64,000 nt of DNA, from positions 434,001-498,000 of the forward strand of contig NZ_CP083761.1 of the NCBI RefSeq assembly GCF_023558375.1, read 5' to 3'. This DNA is from Chroococcidiopsis sp. CCMEE 29. Lineage in GTDB: Bacteria; Cyanobacteriota; Cyanobacteriia; Cyanobacteriales; Chroococcidiopsidaceae. Made by a program: the position numbers and the translations under genes. The notes beneath the pieces are model-generated. The model did no database searches, was not told where the DNA came from, and was given only the letters and a program-made list of their open reading frames with translations. Below, in pieces: positions 51,403 through 58,662 of this stretch; within the stretch, counting starts at the first letter, position 1; each line of letters begins with the position of its first letter.

Positions 51403-52946
51403 TGATCTTCACCCCCCAATTGGCTAGCCTACCCCTGTTACCCGAACTGATTGAAGAATTGCCGAATATTTCAGGTTGGGAAGAGGTTCTTTCTGTGGTT
51501 CAACAGCACAAACCTGTATTTTTACCAACAACGAATATCCGGCTGGAAGACGTTACTGCCGCCTTTGCGATCGCCCTCCATATGCACCAGCCTACTATCC
51601 CCGCTGGTTCAGGGGGTGAACTAATCAACAACCTGCAATACATGTTTGAGCATCCCCACGAAGGCGATAACCATAATGCCGGTGCCTTTGCCAATTGCTA
51701 CAGCCGCATGGCAGATTTCATTCCTGAACTGGTAAGTCAAGGTTGTAATCCTCGCATTATGTTGGATTACTCTGGCAATTTGTTGTGGGGACTCAGGCAA
51801 ATGGGACGGGGAGACATCCTCGAAAATCTTAAGCGCATTACCTGTGACCCAACTTACCAGCCTTATGTCGAGTGGCTTGGTACGATGTGGAGCCATACCG
51901 TTGTTCCCTCAACCCCAATTCCAGATATCAAGCTGCACATTCAAGCGTGGCAACACCATTTTGCTGCAATCTTTGGCTGGGATGCCTTGGCTCGCGTTAA
52001 AGGGTTTTCTCCCCCAGAGATGCACCTACCCAATCATCCCGATACCCTGTTTGAATTTGTTAAAGCTCTGCTTGAATCTGGATATCGCTGGCTCCTAGTT
52101 CAGGAACATTCTGTTGAAACGCTGAGTGGTCAAGCGGTGCAAAACAAGCACCTTCCTCACCGTCTGATTGCCCGCAATTCTCAAGGCAAAGTTCTCAGCA
52201 TTACAGTTCTAATTAAAACTCAGGGCTCAGACACTAAATTAGTAGGCCAGATGCAGCCTTACTATGAAGCAAAAACACTATCGCGGCAAAATCTAGGTCA
52301 GGTTTCTGTGCCACCTTTAGTTACCCAAATTGGGGATGGTGAAAATGGCGGCGTGATGATGAATGAGTTTCCCAGCGCTTTTAAACAAGCTTGGCATGAA
52401 ATGGCTCAAGCTGGAGGTGGCAAGTCGGGAATTGTAGGACTAACAGGGACAGAATACTTAGAGCTGCTTGAGGCTGCTGGTTGCACACCTGAAGACTATC
52501 CAATTTGTCAGGCAGTTGGTCAATACCAAATTTGGCAGCAAGTTGCACCAGAAAACTGTGAACCTGAATTAATTGCAAATGTCATCGATTCCTTGCAGCA
52601 GGTAAACCCCAACTTTCACATGGATGGAGCCTCTTGGACGAATCACATCAGTTGGGTAAAAGGCTATGAAAATGTCTTGACGCCCATGAATCAACTGAGT
52701 GCTTTATTTCATCAAAAAATTGATCCATTGCTTCTAGCTGAGTCAGATTTAGGTGATGTAAGTTTAAGTGATAACTCGACCGTAGATTCCCTCACCAAGC
52801 AATATCGCTACCGTCAAGCACTGCTGTACAACCTGTTGCTACAGACTAGCTGTTTTCGTTACTGGGGACAGGGAGCGTGGACAGATTACGCAAATGAAAT
52901 TTTCCGTCGAGGTGAAGCTATTTTACAACAGAGTTTCTCGGTGTGA
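51402..52946 (+). CDS. Glycoside hydrolase family 57-like protein
   Basis: 514 residues. The N-terminal FAIALHMHQPTIPAGSGGELINNLQYMFEHP (about 54-84) contains the HMHQP motif at the start of the GH57 seven-stranded barrel. RMADFIPELVSQGCNPRIMLDYSGNLLWGL, TMWSHTVVPSTPIPDIKLHIQAW and KGFSPPEMHLP (about 204-214; Glu as catalytic nucleophile candidate) follow in the usual order. GH57 enzymes act on alpha-glucans (amylases, branching enzymes), retaining mechanism. Substrate unknown. No signal peptide, so cytosolic, possibly in glycogen metabolism. It starts directly at the end of a heptamer repeat, without a Shine-Dalgarno. Confidence 0.85.
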   Translation: MIFTPQLASLPLLPELIEELPNISGWEEVLSVVQQHKPVFLPTTNIRLEDVTAAFAIALHMHQPTIPAGSGGELINNLQYMFEHPHEGDNHNAGAFANCYSRMADFIPELVSQGCNPRIMLDYSGNLLWGLRQMGRGDILENLKRITCDPTYQPYVEWLGTMWSHTVVPSTPIPDIKLHIQAWQHHFAAIFGWDALARVKGFSPPEMHLPNHPDTLFEFVKALLESGYRWLLVQEHSVETLSGQAVQNKHLPHRLIARNSQGKVLSITVLIKTQGSDTKLVGQMQPYYEAKTLSRQNLGQVSVPPLVTQIGDGENGGVMMNEFPSAFKQAWHEMAQAGGGKSGIVGLTGTEYLELLEAAGCTPEDYPICQAVGQYQIWQQVAPENCEPELIANVIDSLQQVNPNFHMDGASWTNHISWVKGYENVLTPMNQLSALFHQKIDPLLLAESDLGDVSLSDNSTVDSLTKQYRYRQALLYNLLLQTSCFRYWGQGAWTDYANEIFRRGEAILQQSFSV

Positions 52947-53226
52947 CTTGTGTAACTTACGTGTTCTTATTTACTTGCTGTCAGCAACGGAGGGTACTAT
53001 CTTCATTACTCTGCACGATCCAATAAAGATTTGATGAACTGATTGTTACTGCATAGACAATTAGATATACGTAGGTATAAATTATTGATATCCAAACAAT
53101 ATAAGTTAAACGGAAAAACGGAACACCTGCTAATACCAATCAAAAGAAAAATTCAGAATTGAAAGGTAAAAGGGTTTTCGTTTTGTATACTAAACAGCTT
53201 GTGCGAATTAAATAGCGTACAAGCGA

Positions 53227-53264
53227 CGCTCTAGGCTTAACTAGGGCGTTCTTATTTTATTTTT
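53227..53264 (+). terminator. Rho-independent-type terminator
   Basis: CGCTCTAG-GCTTAA-CTAGGGCG (53227-53248) forms an 8-bp stem with one G-T pair, followed by a T-rich run (TTCTTATTTTATTTTT). It is 280 bases after the GH57-like stop, the nearest gene on this strand. Confidence 0.65.
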
Positions 53265-53371
53265 ATAAGTGGTCAGCTATGATGACAGAATTAGCTTCTG
53301 AGTTTTTGAGTCTAGTCTAAAGCCAGGGGCATGCCTATTCAACTAACGGGACTAGGATTGTTTCTTTGTTT

Positions 53372-53402
53372 CCCTGACCCCCGACCCCTGACCCCTAGCC
53401 CC
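53372..53402. repeat. CCCCTGA/CCCCGA tandem repeat
   Basis: Four CCCCTGAC-like units just upstream of the small membrane protein gene, inverted relative of the GGGGTCA repeat at 34393. Confidence 0.7.
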
Positions 53403-53422
53403 TTTTCTGGTGATTTAAAGCA

Positions 53423-53737
53423 ATGCTAACAGTCGTAGTAGTTATTAACTTAGCTATAGCCCTGATCCTCCTGTGTCTAGCTTGGCTAGTATGGCAAATT
53501 CGGAAGCGGCTGGCAAAAATCGCCAAGGCCTTAACTGCCTATGAGCGCAGTACTTATGCAGCGCTGCACAAGGCTCCCAATACTATTTACAAAGGCAAAC
53601 TGGGGATTGAGAAACTGCAACAGGGGAATGAACCTTTACAGTTACAACTGCAACGAGTGCGGCAGGTTTTATCCCTCTTCTTTCTTGGATGGCGAGCCTG
53701 GCAGCGATTCTCTCGACGAGCGCCATTTCCCAAATAG
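53423..53737 (+). CDS. Small membrane protein, hypothetical
   Basis: 104 residues. One N-terminal hydrophobic helix (VVVVINLAIALILLCLAWLVWQI, about 4-26) followed by basic KRLAKIAKAL and a helical Gln-rich part ending in a basic tail (RAWQRFSRRAPFPK). No named family. It is the first of three same-strand genes (gap 119 bases) encoding small membrane-associated, helix-rich proteins, suggesting a shared envelope or membrane-organising role. Function unknown. Confidence 0.7.
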   Translation: MLTVVVVINLAIALILLCLAWLVWQIRKRLAKIAKALTAYERSTYAALHKAPNTIYKGKLGIEKLQQGNEPLQLQLQRVRQVLSLFFLGWRAWQRFSRRAPFPK

Positions 53738-53856
53738 CCTTGGTAAAAATACAGATCAAGGCAAGTCTACTGTTTTTTTCTACTGTGGGCATGAGAATAT
53801 TGCCTTGCAAGGCGTTAAAACCTGCCTAAAATGGGTGTAAGGAGAAACACCTAAAT

Positions 53857-54201
53857 ATGTCTAACAACCGTTCTGGAGTATTTATCGGTGGTGTATTAGT
53901 AGGTGCTGCCATCGGTACCCTCACCGGCATACTAATGGCACCGCGTACTGGTCGAGAAACGCGACAAATATTGAAGAAATCTGCCGATGCTTTACCAGAA
54001 TTGGCAGAAGATTTATCGACTAGTGTACAGCTTCAGGCAGATCGCCTCTCGGAATCCGCACTCCGCAACTGGGATGAAACCTTAGAGCGGCTGCGGGAAG
54101 CGATCGCGGCTGGCGTAGAGGCAACTCAGCAAGAGCGCCGAGTCCTGAAGCGAGATGCTGAACCCCCAGATTCCCGTCCGTCTCTGACTGATCGCTTATA
54201 G
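53857..54201 (+). CDS. YtxH domain-containing protein
   Basis: 114 residues. GVFIGGVLVGAAIGTLTGILMAPRTGRETRQILKK (about 7-41) is the YtxH/gas-vesicle-protein-like motif: glycine-rich hydrophobic helix, the APRSG-type turn, then basic helix. The remainder is a helical region (DLSTSVQLQADRLSESALRNWDETLERLREAIAAGVE) likely to form a coiled coil. YtxH proteins are small, stress-linked and membrane-bound in Bacillus; their job is unclear. Ten bases separate it from the next gene. Confidence 0.85.
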   Translation: MSNNRSGVFIGGVLVGAAIGTLTGILMAPRTGRETRQILKKSADALPELAEDLSTSVQLQADRLSESALRNWDETLERLREAIAAGVEATQQERRVLKRDAEPPDSRPSLTDRL

Positions 54202-54211
54202 GTAGTATCCT

Positions 54212-54736
54212 GTGATTGACCCACTGTTTTGGCTCGGACTATCCATTCTGTTAGTCGCCGTCAGCCTAACCGCAGTTTTGGTGGCAGCCTTGCCAGCCTT
54301 ACAGGAGTTAGCACGGGCGGCTCGCAGTGCCGAAAAATTGTTTGATACCTTAAGGCGGGACTTACCACCTACCTTGGAAGCCATCCGCCTGACTGGGTTA
54401 GAAATTAGTGATTTAACTGATGATGTCAATGATGGTGTCAAAAGCGCTGGTCAAATCGTTAAACAAGTCGATCAAAGTATTGATAGCGCCAAAAAACAGA
54501 CTAAAAATATTGAGGTAAGCACGCGCAGCGTCTTTACTGGTGTGAAAGCAGCGTGGAAAAGCTTTTCGCGTCCACCTACTCGTCGGAAGATGGAGCGTCT
54601 CTCAGCCAGTCAAAGAAAGGCAGTACAACTGCGCCTACGTGAAACATCTTTAGAGGAAGACAGTCCTGCTACACCAGCAGAACCTTACTCTATCAACGAC
54701 GAAGTTTCTGATTGGCAAAACACTCCAGAGGACTAA
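54212..54736 (+). CDS. DUF948-like membrane protein
   Basis: 174 residues starting at GTG, 10 bases after the YtxH gene. An N-terminal membrane helix (FWLGLSILLVAVSLTAVLVAALPAL, about 6-30) precedes a long amphipathic helical region with heptad-like spacing (LRRDLPPTLEAIRLTGLEISDLTDDVNDGVKSAGQIVKQVDQSID), as in DUF948 proteins, which resemble methyl-accepting-protein coiled coils. The C-terminus is charged and probably unstructured. Likely cotranscribed with the two genes before it. Function unknown. Confidence 0.78.
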   Translation: MIDPLFWLGLSILLVAVSLTAVLVAALPALQELARAARSAEKLFDTLRRDLPPTLEAIRLTGLEISDLTDDVNDGVKSAGQIVKQVDQSIDSAKKQTKNIEVSTRSVFTGVKAAWKSFSRPPTRRKMERLSASQRKAVQLRLRETSLEEDSPATPAEPYSINDEVSDWQNTPED

Positions 54737-54864
54737 GAGCCAATATAAATCTGATAGCCAGCGTTTTTCGATTTAAGAGTTACAAATTCGCCTATCTGAT
54801 CCCCACAACCCCCGGTTGATCATGCCTTGCATTGTCAACTGCCACTGGTTGAAGGGGAGCTTGC

Positions 54865-56154
54865 TTATTCTTCTTCATCCTTCATCCTTTTGACCAACAG
54901 CTGAAGAATTTCTTGGGCAGCGCGATCGCACACTCCCACTTCCCCCAAAGCCTGCCGCATTTCCTGATAATCTGCTAAAGTTTGCTCACGGCGGTTAGGA
55001 TTGAGCAGCAGTTCCAGCGCTGCTTGCACAATATTTTGCGGTGTGGCTTGATCTTGTAGCAACTCAGGCACAATTGGCTTCATTGCCACTAGGTTTGGAG
55101 GGGAGATGAAAGGAAGCGAAATTTTGAGTAGATAACGGGCAATCCAAGCTGTGATGGGACTAACGCGGTAAAGCACAACTTGCGGCACGTTCAATAAGGC
55201 AATTTCTAGATTAACAGTGCCAGATTTGGTAATTGCTAAGTCAGCTGCGGCGATCGCTTCCTGTGTTTGTCCTGGTAGCACAGTAGCCCGCAATCTATAA
55301 CGCTCAATTGCTTGTTCAATCGGTGCCCGATAGATTTCTAGAGCCAGGGGAATCCAAAAATGCACTTGGGGCAATTTTGCCTGAATCGCTTGAGCCGCTT
55401 CAAAGATTACTGGTAGAAGATATTTCAGTTCTTGGCGGCGCGATGCCGGAATTAGAGCGATACTTAACTGTTCTGGAGCAATCCCCAGCGCTGCACGAGC
55501 TGCTTGCCGGCTGGGAGCAGTTTGCACCCTATCAACTAAGGGATGACCAACCCAGCTCACCTGTGCCCCTTGATTTTGGAAGTAACGAGCTTCTTCTGGG
55601 AAGATTGCTAACAACTTATCTGCTATGCTTACAAGCCGAGCGGTATCACGCTGATTAGACCACCAGACCCACATCTGCGGTGCAATGTAATACACAATCG
55701 GCAATTGGGGTTCTTGCCGCCGAATATAACTACCTAGGGATAGATTTGGTCCTGCATAGTCAATTAGTACGACAAGGTCAGGCGGATGTTGCTGGAGATA
55801 TTGCTTGGCTCGACGCTGGAGTTTGAGGGTTGGCAAGACAAAAGGTAGAGCTTCTAATAATGTTCCAACAGAACCGATGCTAATGGTATTGCCTAGTAGG
55901 GTGGCACCTGCACTTGCCATGCGATCGCCCCCCAGCGCTACAATTTTTAATTCCCAGCCAGCAGCAACGGCTTGTCGCTTCAATGCTTCAATCAGCAACG
56001 AGCCTTGCAGATCGCCAGAAACCTCACCAGTGCTGATAAAAATAGTTTTGAGTTTTGAGTTGTAGGGGCGGTTTTTGTTCAAGCTCTCTACATCTCCACT
56101 GAGATTTTGACTCAACTCGCCCGTACTGAGTTTTAAGTTCAATTGATCGCCCAT
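54865..56154 (-). CDS. lpxB: Lipid-A-disaccharide synthase
   Basis: 429 residues; the family core starts at IFISTGEVSGDLQG (about residue 38), so the first 35 residues are an extra N-terminal segment or the start is later. LpxB (GT19) joins UDP-2,3-diacyl-GlcN and 2,3-diacyl-GlcN-1-phosphate to the lipid A disaccharide. Visible: GGDRMASAGATLLG, VVLIDYAGPNL, YYIAPQMWVWWSNQRDTARLVSIADKLLAIFPEEARYF, VGHPLVD, ALIPASRRQE and AITKSGTVNLEIALLNVPQVVLYR. The frame overlaps the end of lpxA by 16 bases, so translation is coupled. Last gene of the lipid A block. Confidence 0.94.
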   Translation of the reverse strand: MGDQLNLKLSTGELSQNLSGDVESLNKNRPYNSKLKTIFISTGEVSGDLQGSLLIEALKRQAVAAGWELKIVALGGDRMASAGATLLGNTISIGSVGTLLEALPFVLPTLKLQRRAKQYLQQHPPDLVVLIDYAGPNLSLGSYIRRQEPQLPIVYYIAPQMWVWWSNQRDTARLVSIADKLLAIFPEEARYFQNQGAQVSWVGHPLVDRVQTAPSRQAARAALGIAPEQLSIALIPASRRQELKYLLPVIFEAAQAIQAKLPQVHFWIPLALEIYRAPIEQAIERYRLRATVLPGQTQEAIAAADLAITKSGTVNLEIALLNVPQVVLYRVSPITAWIARYLLKISLPFISPPNLVAMKPIVPELLQDQATPQNIVQAALELLLNPNRREQTLADYQEMRQALGEVGVCDRAAQEILQLLVKRMKDEEE

Positions 56155-56978
56155 AACTCATCGTTCTTTTGAGGACGCGAGCCTGGTATGCAGCCACGCC
56201 GTCCTTCCATTTGAGACAGTCGGAGGAATTGGCGCAGGTGCTGCACGTGTTCCTCATCAGCTAGCAGATCCAGCTGTTCTAAGGCTTGATTGTGAGGTAA
56301 GCCGGAGCGGTAGAGAAGGCGGAAAGCTTTTTTGAGATTTTGGAACACCCGCCCTTGCTCAGCTTCAGCAATCCCGGCTCGTTTTAGTCCTACAAGGTTG
56401 AGCGATCGCACCCGTGCTGGATTTCCCTCTACCAGCATATATGGCGGTACATCCCGGTCGATGCGGCTCATTCCACCTACCATTGCCAACCTACCAATTC
56501 GGACAAATTGATGGATGCCTAAAACTCCCCCAATGACCGCCCGTGATTCAATGTGAACATGACCAGCTAACGCCACTGCATTTGAGATCACTACCGAGTC
56601 TTCAATTACACAGTTATGAGCTACATGGACGTAAGCCATCAATAAGTTGCCATTACCAATCAACGTGACTTCACCTGTACGAGTTGCTCGGTTAATCGTG
56701 ACATATTCTCGAATCCGGTTGCCATCACCAATTTTCACTAGGGATAGACCGCCATCATACTTCAGATCCTGCGGTTCCAACCCAATTGTGGCTCCTGGAA
56801 AAATTTGATTCCTTGCCCCAATTTCTGTCAGACCCTCTAGTACTGCATGAGCGCCAATCACAGTTTCAGCACCAACTTTCACTTGCTCTCCAATCACCGC
56901 ATAGGGACCGACCTGCACCGTCGGATGCAGCTCTGCTCCAGGATGGATCACAGCAGTTGGATGAATCAGTGTCTTCAA
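56139..56978 (-). CDS. lpxA: Acyl-ACP:UDP-N-acetylglucosamine O-acyltransferase
   Basis: 279 residues. First committed step of lipid A synthesis: transfer of a 3-hydroxyacyl chain to O-3 of UDP-GlcNAc. It is a left-handed beta-helix of hexapeptide repeats from residue 5 (IHPTAVIHPGAELHPTVQVGPYAVIG) to about 185, with the catalytic His in MAYVHVAHNCVIED, and IHQFVRIGRLAMVGGMSRIDRDVPPYMLVEGNPARV closing the domain. The C-terminal helices bind the acyl carrier. The start ATG at 56978 is adjacent to a heptamer repeat region that separates it from fabZ. Confidence 0.95.
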   Translation of the reverse strand: MKTLIHPTAVIHPGAELHPTVQVGPYAVIGEQVKVGAETVIGAHAVLEGLTEIGARNQIFPGATIGLEPQDLKYDGGLSLVKIGDGNRIREYVTINRATRTGEVTLIGNGNLLMAYVHVAHNCVIEDSVVISNAVALAGHVHIESRAVIGGVLGIHQFVRIGRLAMVGGMSRIDRDVPPYMLVEGNPARVRSLNLVGLKRAGIAEAEQGRVFQNLKKAFRLLYRSGLPHNQALEQLDLLADEEHVQHLRQFLRLSQMEGRRGCIPGSRPQKNDELWAIN

Positions 56979-56995
56979 GGTTACGTCTCCAGCAA

Positions 56996-57058
56996 TTTTA
57001 GATTTTAGACTTTAGATTTTGGATTCAATCTAAAATCCAAAATCCCCAATCCAAAATC
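56996..57058. repeat. Heptamer repeats between lpxA and fabZ
   Basis: ATTTTAG units then inverted CTAAAATCCAAAATCC units fill almost the entire gap, and could fold back on each other. Confidence 0.85.
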
Positions 57059-57060
57059 GC

Positions 57061-57597
57061 TCAGTCCACAAGGGAAAACAGCAGTTCGCCTTCAGCAGCC
57101 AGCTGGCTATCCACTTCAGCACGAGCCTGCATTTTACCAAAACGACGCCGCTTGATACACAACAGTTCCACTGTCATTACCAGTTGGTCGCCTGGCACTA
57201 CTTGGCGGCGAAACCGAACTTTATCCATCCCAGCAAACACGAATAGACCGCCTTCCATTTCTGGCAACTGGGTCAGCACAACACCCCCGACTTGTGCCAT
57301 CGCTTCCACAATCAGTACCCCAGGCATCAGTGGTCTTCCTGGGAAATGTCCCTGAAAATGGGGTTCATTGAAAGTGATATTTTTGATGCCGACTGCTCGC
57401 TTTCCAGGCACATACTCAATAATTCGGTCTACAAGTGCAAAAGGATAGCGGTGGGGCAACAGTTTATGAATTTCTTCAACCGAGAGAACCGTTTTGGTTG
57501 GTGTCGGAGCAATGGCGTTGTGAGTTAGATGCTGATTGGCATCAGCAGACGCAGGAGAATCAGGGGAATTAACTTCAATCAGGGTTGACATGGGCAA
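57061..57597 (-). CDS. fabZ: 3-hydroxyacyl-ACP dehydratase
   Basis: 178 residues; an N-terminal part of about 40 residues ([22 protein letters not shown]) is not part of the hot-dog domain. [19 protein letters not shown] (about 42-60), then [23 protein letters not shown] with the catalytic His and Glu. It dehydrates 3-hydroxyacyl-ACP in fatty acid synthesis, the branch point with lipid A because LpxA and LpxD use the hydroxy form. Residues intact; standard lpx-cluster position. Confidence 0.95.
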   Translation of the reverse strand: MPMSTLIEVNSPDSPASADANQHLTHNAIAPTPTKTVLSVEEIHKLLPHRYPFALVDRIIEYVPGKRAVGIKNITFNEPHFQGHFPGRPLMPGVLIVEAMAQVGGVVLTQLPEMEGGLFVFAGMDKVRFRRQVVPGDQLVMTVELLCIKRRRFGKMQARAEVDSQLAAEGELLFSLVD

Positions 57598-57601
57598 ACT
57601 T

Positions 57602-57664
57602 CGATTTTGGGTTTTGGGTCAAGCGTGGGCGCTCGCTAACGAGCGACTTGGATTTTGGATTTTG
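57602..57664. repeat. Heptamer repeats and a hairpin between fabZ and lpxC
   Basis: ATTTTGG units flank the perfect hairpin CGCTCG-CTAA-CGAGCG (57630-57645). The hairpin looks like an insertion into the heptamer array, similar to the palindrome cluster at 46928. Confidence 0.8.
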
Positions 57665-57667
57665 ATT

Positions 57668-58630
57668 TCAGAGCCCATTTAAACTCGAAAACTTAGAATC
57701 TAAAATCCTTTGAGCGAGTTGAATGTGCAGGTTGTGGCTTGCTTTGTAGGCAAGGAAATGAGCAGTGGGAAAAGTTCCCAGTAAACTCAAATCTCCCACT
57801 AAGTCTAAAATTTTATGACGTGCTGGTTCATTTGGAAATCTTAAAGGTGGATTAAGCCATCCTTCAGGACCACAAACTAAGGCATTATCTAGACTCCCAC
57901 CTTTAATTAAACCCTGCTGTCGTAGTTGGTCAATCTGGGTCGCTAAACCAAAGGTTCGAGCTGGAGCAATTTCCTGAGCAAAGGAAGAGAGTTCAACCTC
58001 TTCTGGAGACAAAAACATTGGCAACCAGCTATGCCACTGGTTACCAATTGCTGATAGCTCAAAGTCAATGCCGTAGGTAAAGCGAGTTTCTGGTGCTGGT
58101 AGGGCAGCAACAAAGGCATCGCCCCGATAAACCCAAATTGGTTCCGACAGTTGTGGCACTACTCGCGGCTCTGATTGAGACACTAACCCCACAGCAGCGA
58201 TCGCTTCCACCCATAATTGCGCTGAACCATCCAAAAGCGGCACTTCTGGACCATCGATTTCAATCCGGGCATTATCCACGCCACAACCCGCCAGTGCTGC
58301 CAACAAATGCTCCACTGTTCGGACATCAGCTTTACCTTTACCCAGTTGAGTCGAGAGAACAGTCTGACTAACTGCCTCAACTCGGGCTGGAATTATCGGT
58401 TGTGAGGGGATATCCACTCGCACAAAGCAGCGTCCCTGTCCCACTGCTGCTGGTAGCACCCGGACGTGAGTCGTCGTACCACTGTGCAGCCCCACCCCTG
58501 ACTGATTAATCTCAGCTGCTAAGGTGTGTTGAGACAATTTTGGATTTTGGATTTTGGATTTTGGTTGATTAGACACAGCGCTGTGTCCAAATTCTTCACC
58601 CGTTTTTGACTGCATAGAAGTAACCCTCAA
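57668..58630 (-). CDS. lpxC: UDP-3-O-acyl-N-acetylglucosamine deacetylase
   Basis: 320 residues. Zn-dependent removal of the acetyl group, the committed step of lipid A synthesis. Conserved: [17 protein letters not shown] (residues 35-51), [35 protein letters not shown] with Zn ligand His in EHLLAAL, and [16 protein letters not shown] with the His and Asp ligands. The N-terminal 34 residues are extra; residues 22-32 ([11 protein letters not shown]) are encoded by the heptamer repeat. The real start may be later or the repeat has lengthened the protein. Catalytic residues intact. Confidence 0.94.
   Translation of the reverse strand: MRVTSMQSKTGEEFGHSAVSNQPKSKIQNPKLSQHTLAAEINQSGVGLHSGTTTHVRVLPAAVGQGRCFVRVDIPSQPIIPARVEAVSQTVLSTQLGKGKADVRTVEHLLAALAGCGVDNARIEIDGPEVPLLDGSAQLWVEAIAAVGLVSQSEPRVVPQLSEPIWVYRGDAFVAALPAPETRFTYGIDFELSAIGNQWHSWLPMFLSPEEVELSSFAQEIAPARTFGLATQIDQLRQQGLIKGGSLDNALVCGPEGWLNPPLRFPNEPARHKILDLVGDLSLLGTFPTAHFLAYKASHNLHIQLAQRILDSKFSSLNGL
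58537..58565. repeat. Heptamer repeat inside the lpxC coding sequence
   Basis: ATTTTGG units within the predicted lpxC gene, read in frame as [11 protein letters not shown]. The total length keeps the frame open. Confidence 0.85.
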
Positions 58631-58662
58631 TCTAAAATCGCAAATCTAAAATCCAAAATCCC
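58629..58662. repeat. Heptamer repeats between bamA and lpxC
   Basis: ATCTAAA/ATCCAAA units directly upstream of lpxC and bordering the bamA stop; fills the whole gap of about 30 bases. Confidence 0.8.

Larger units (their letters stand above)
52947..53422. other. Intergenic region after the GH57-like gene
   Basis: About 475 AT-rich bases with no credible gene. Holds a rho-independent-type terminator (53227-53264) and, at its end, a CCCCTGA-type repeat (53372-53402). Confidence 0.5.
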
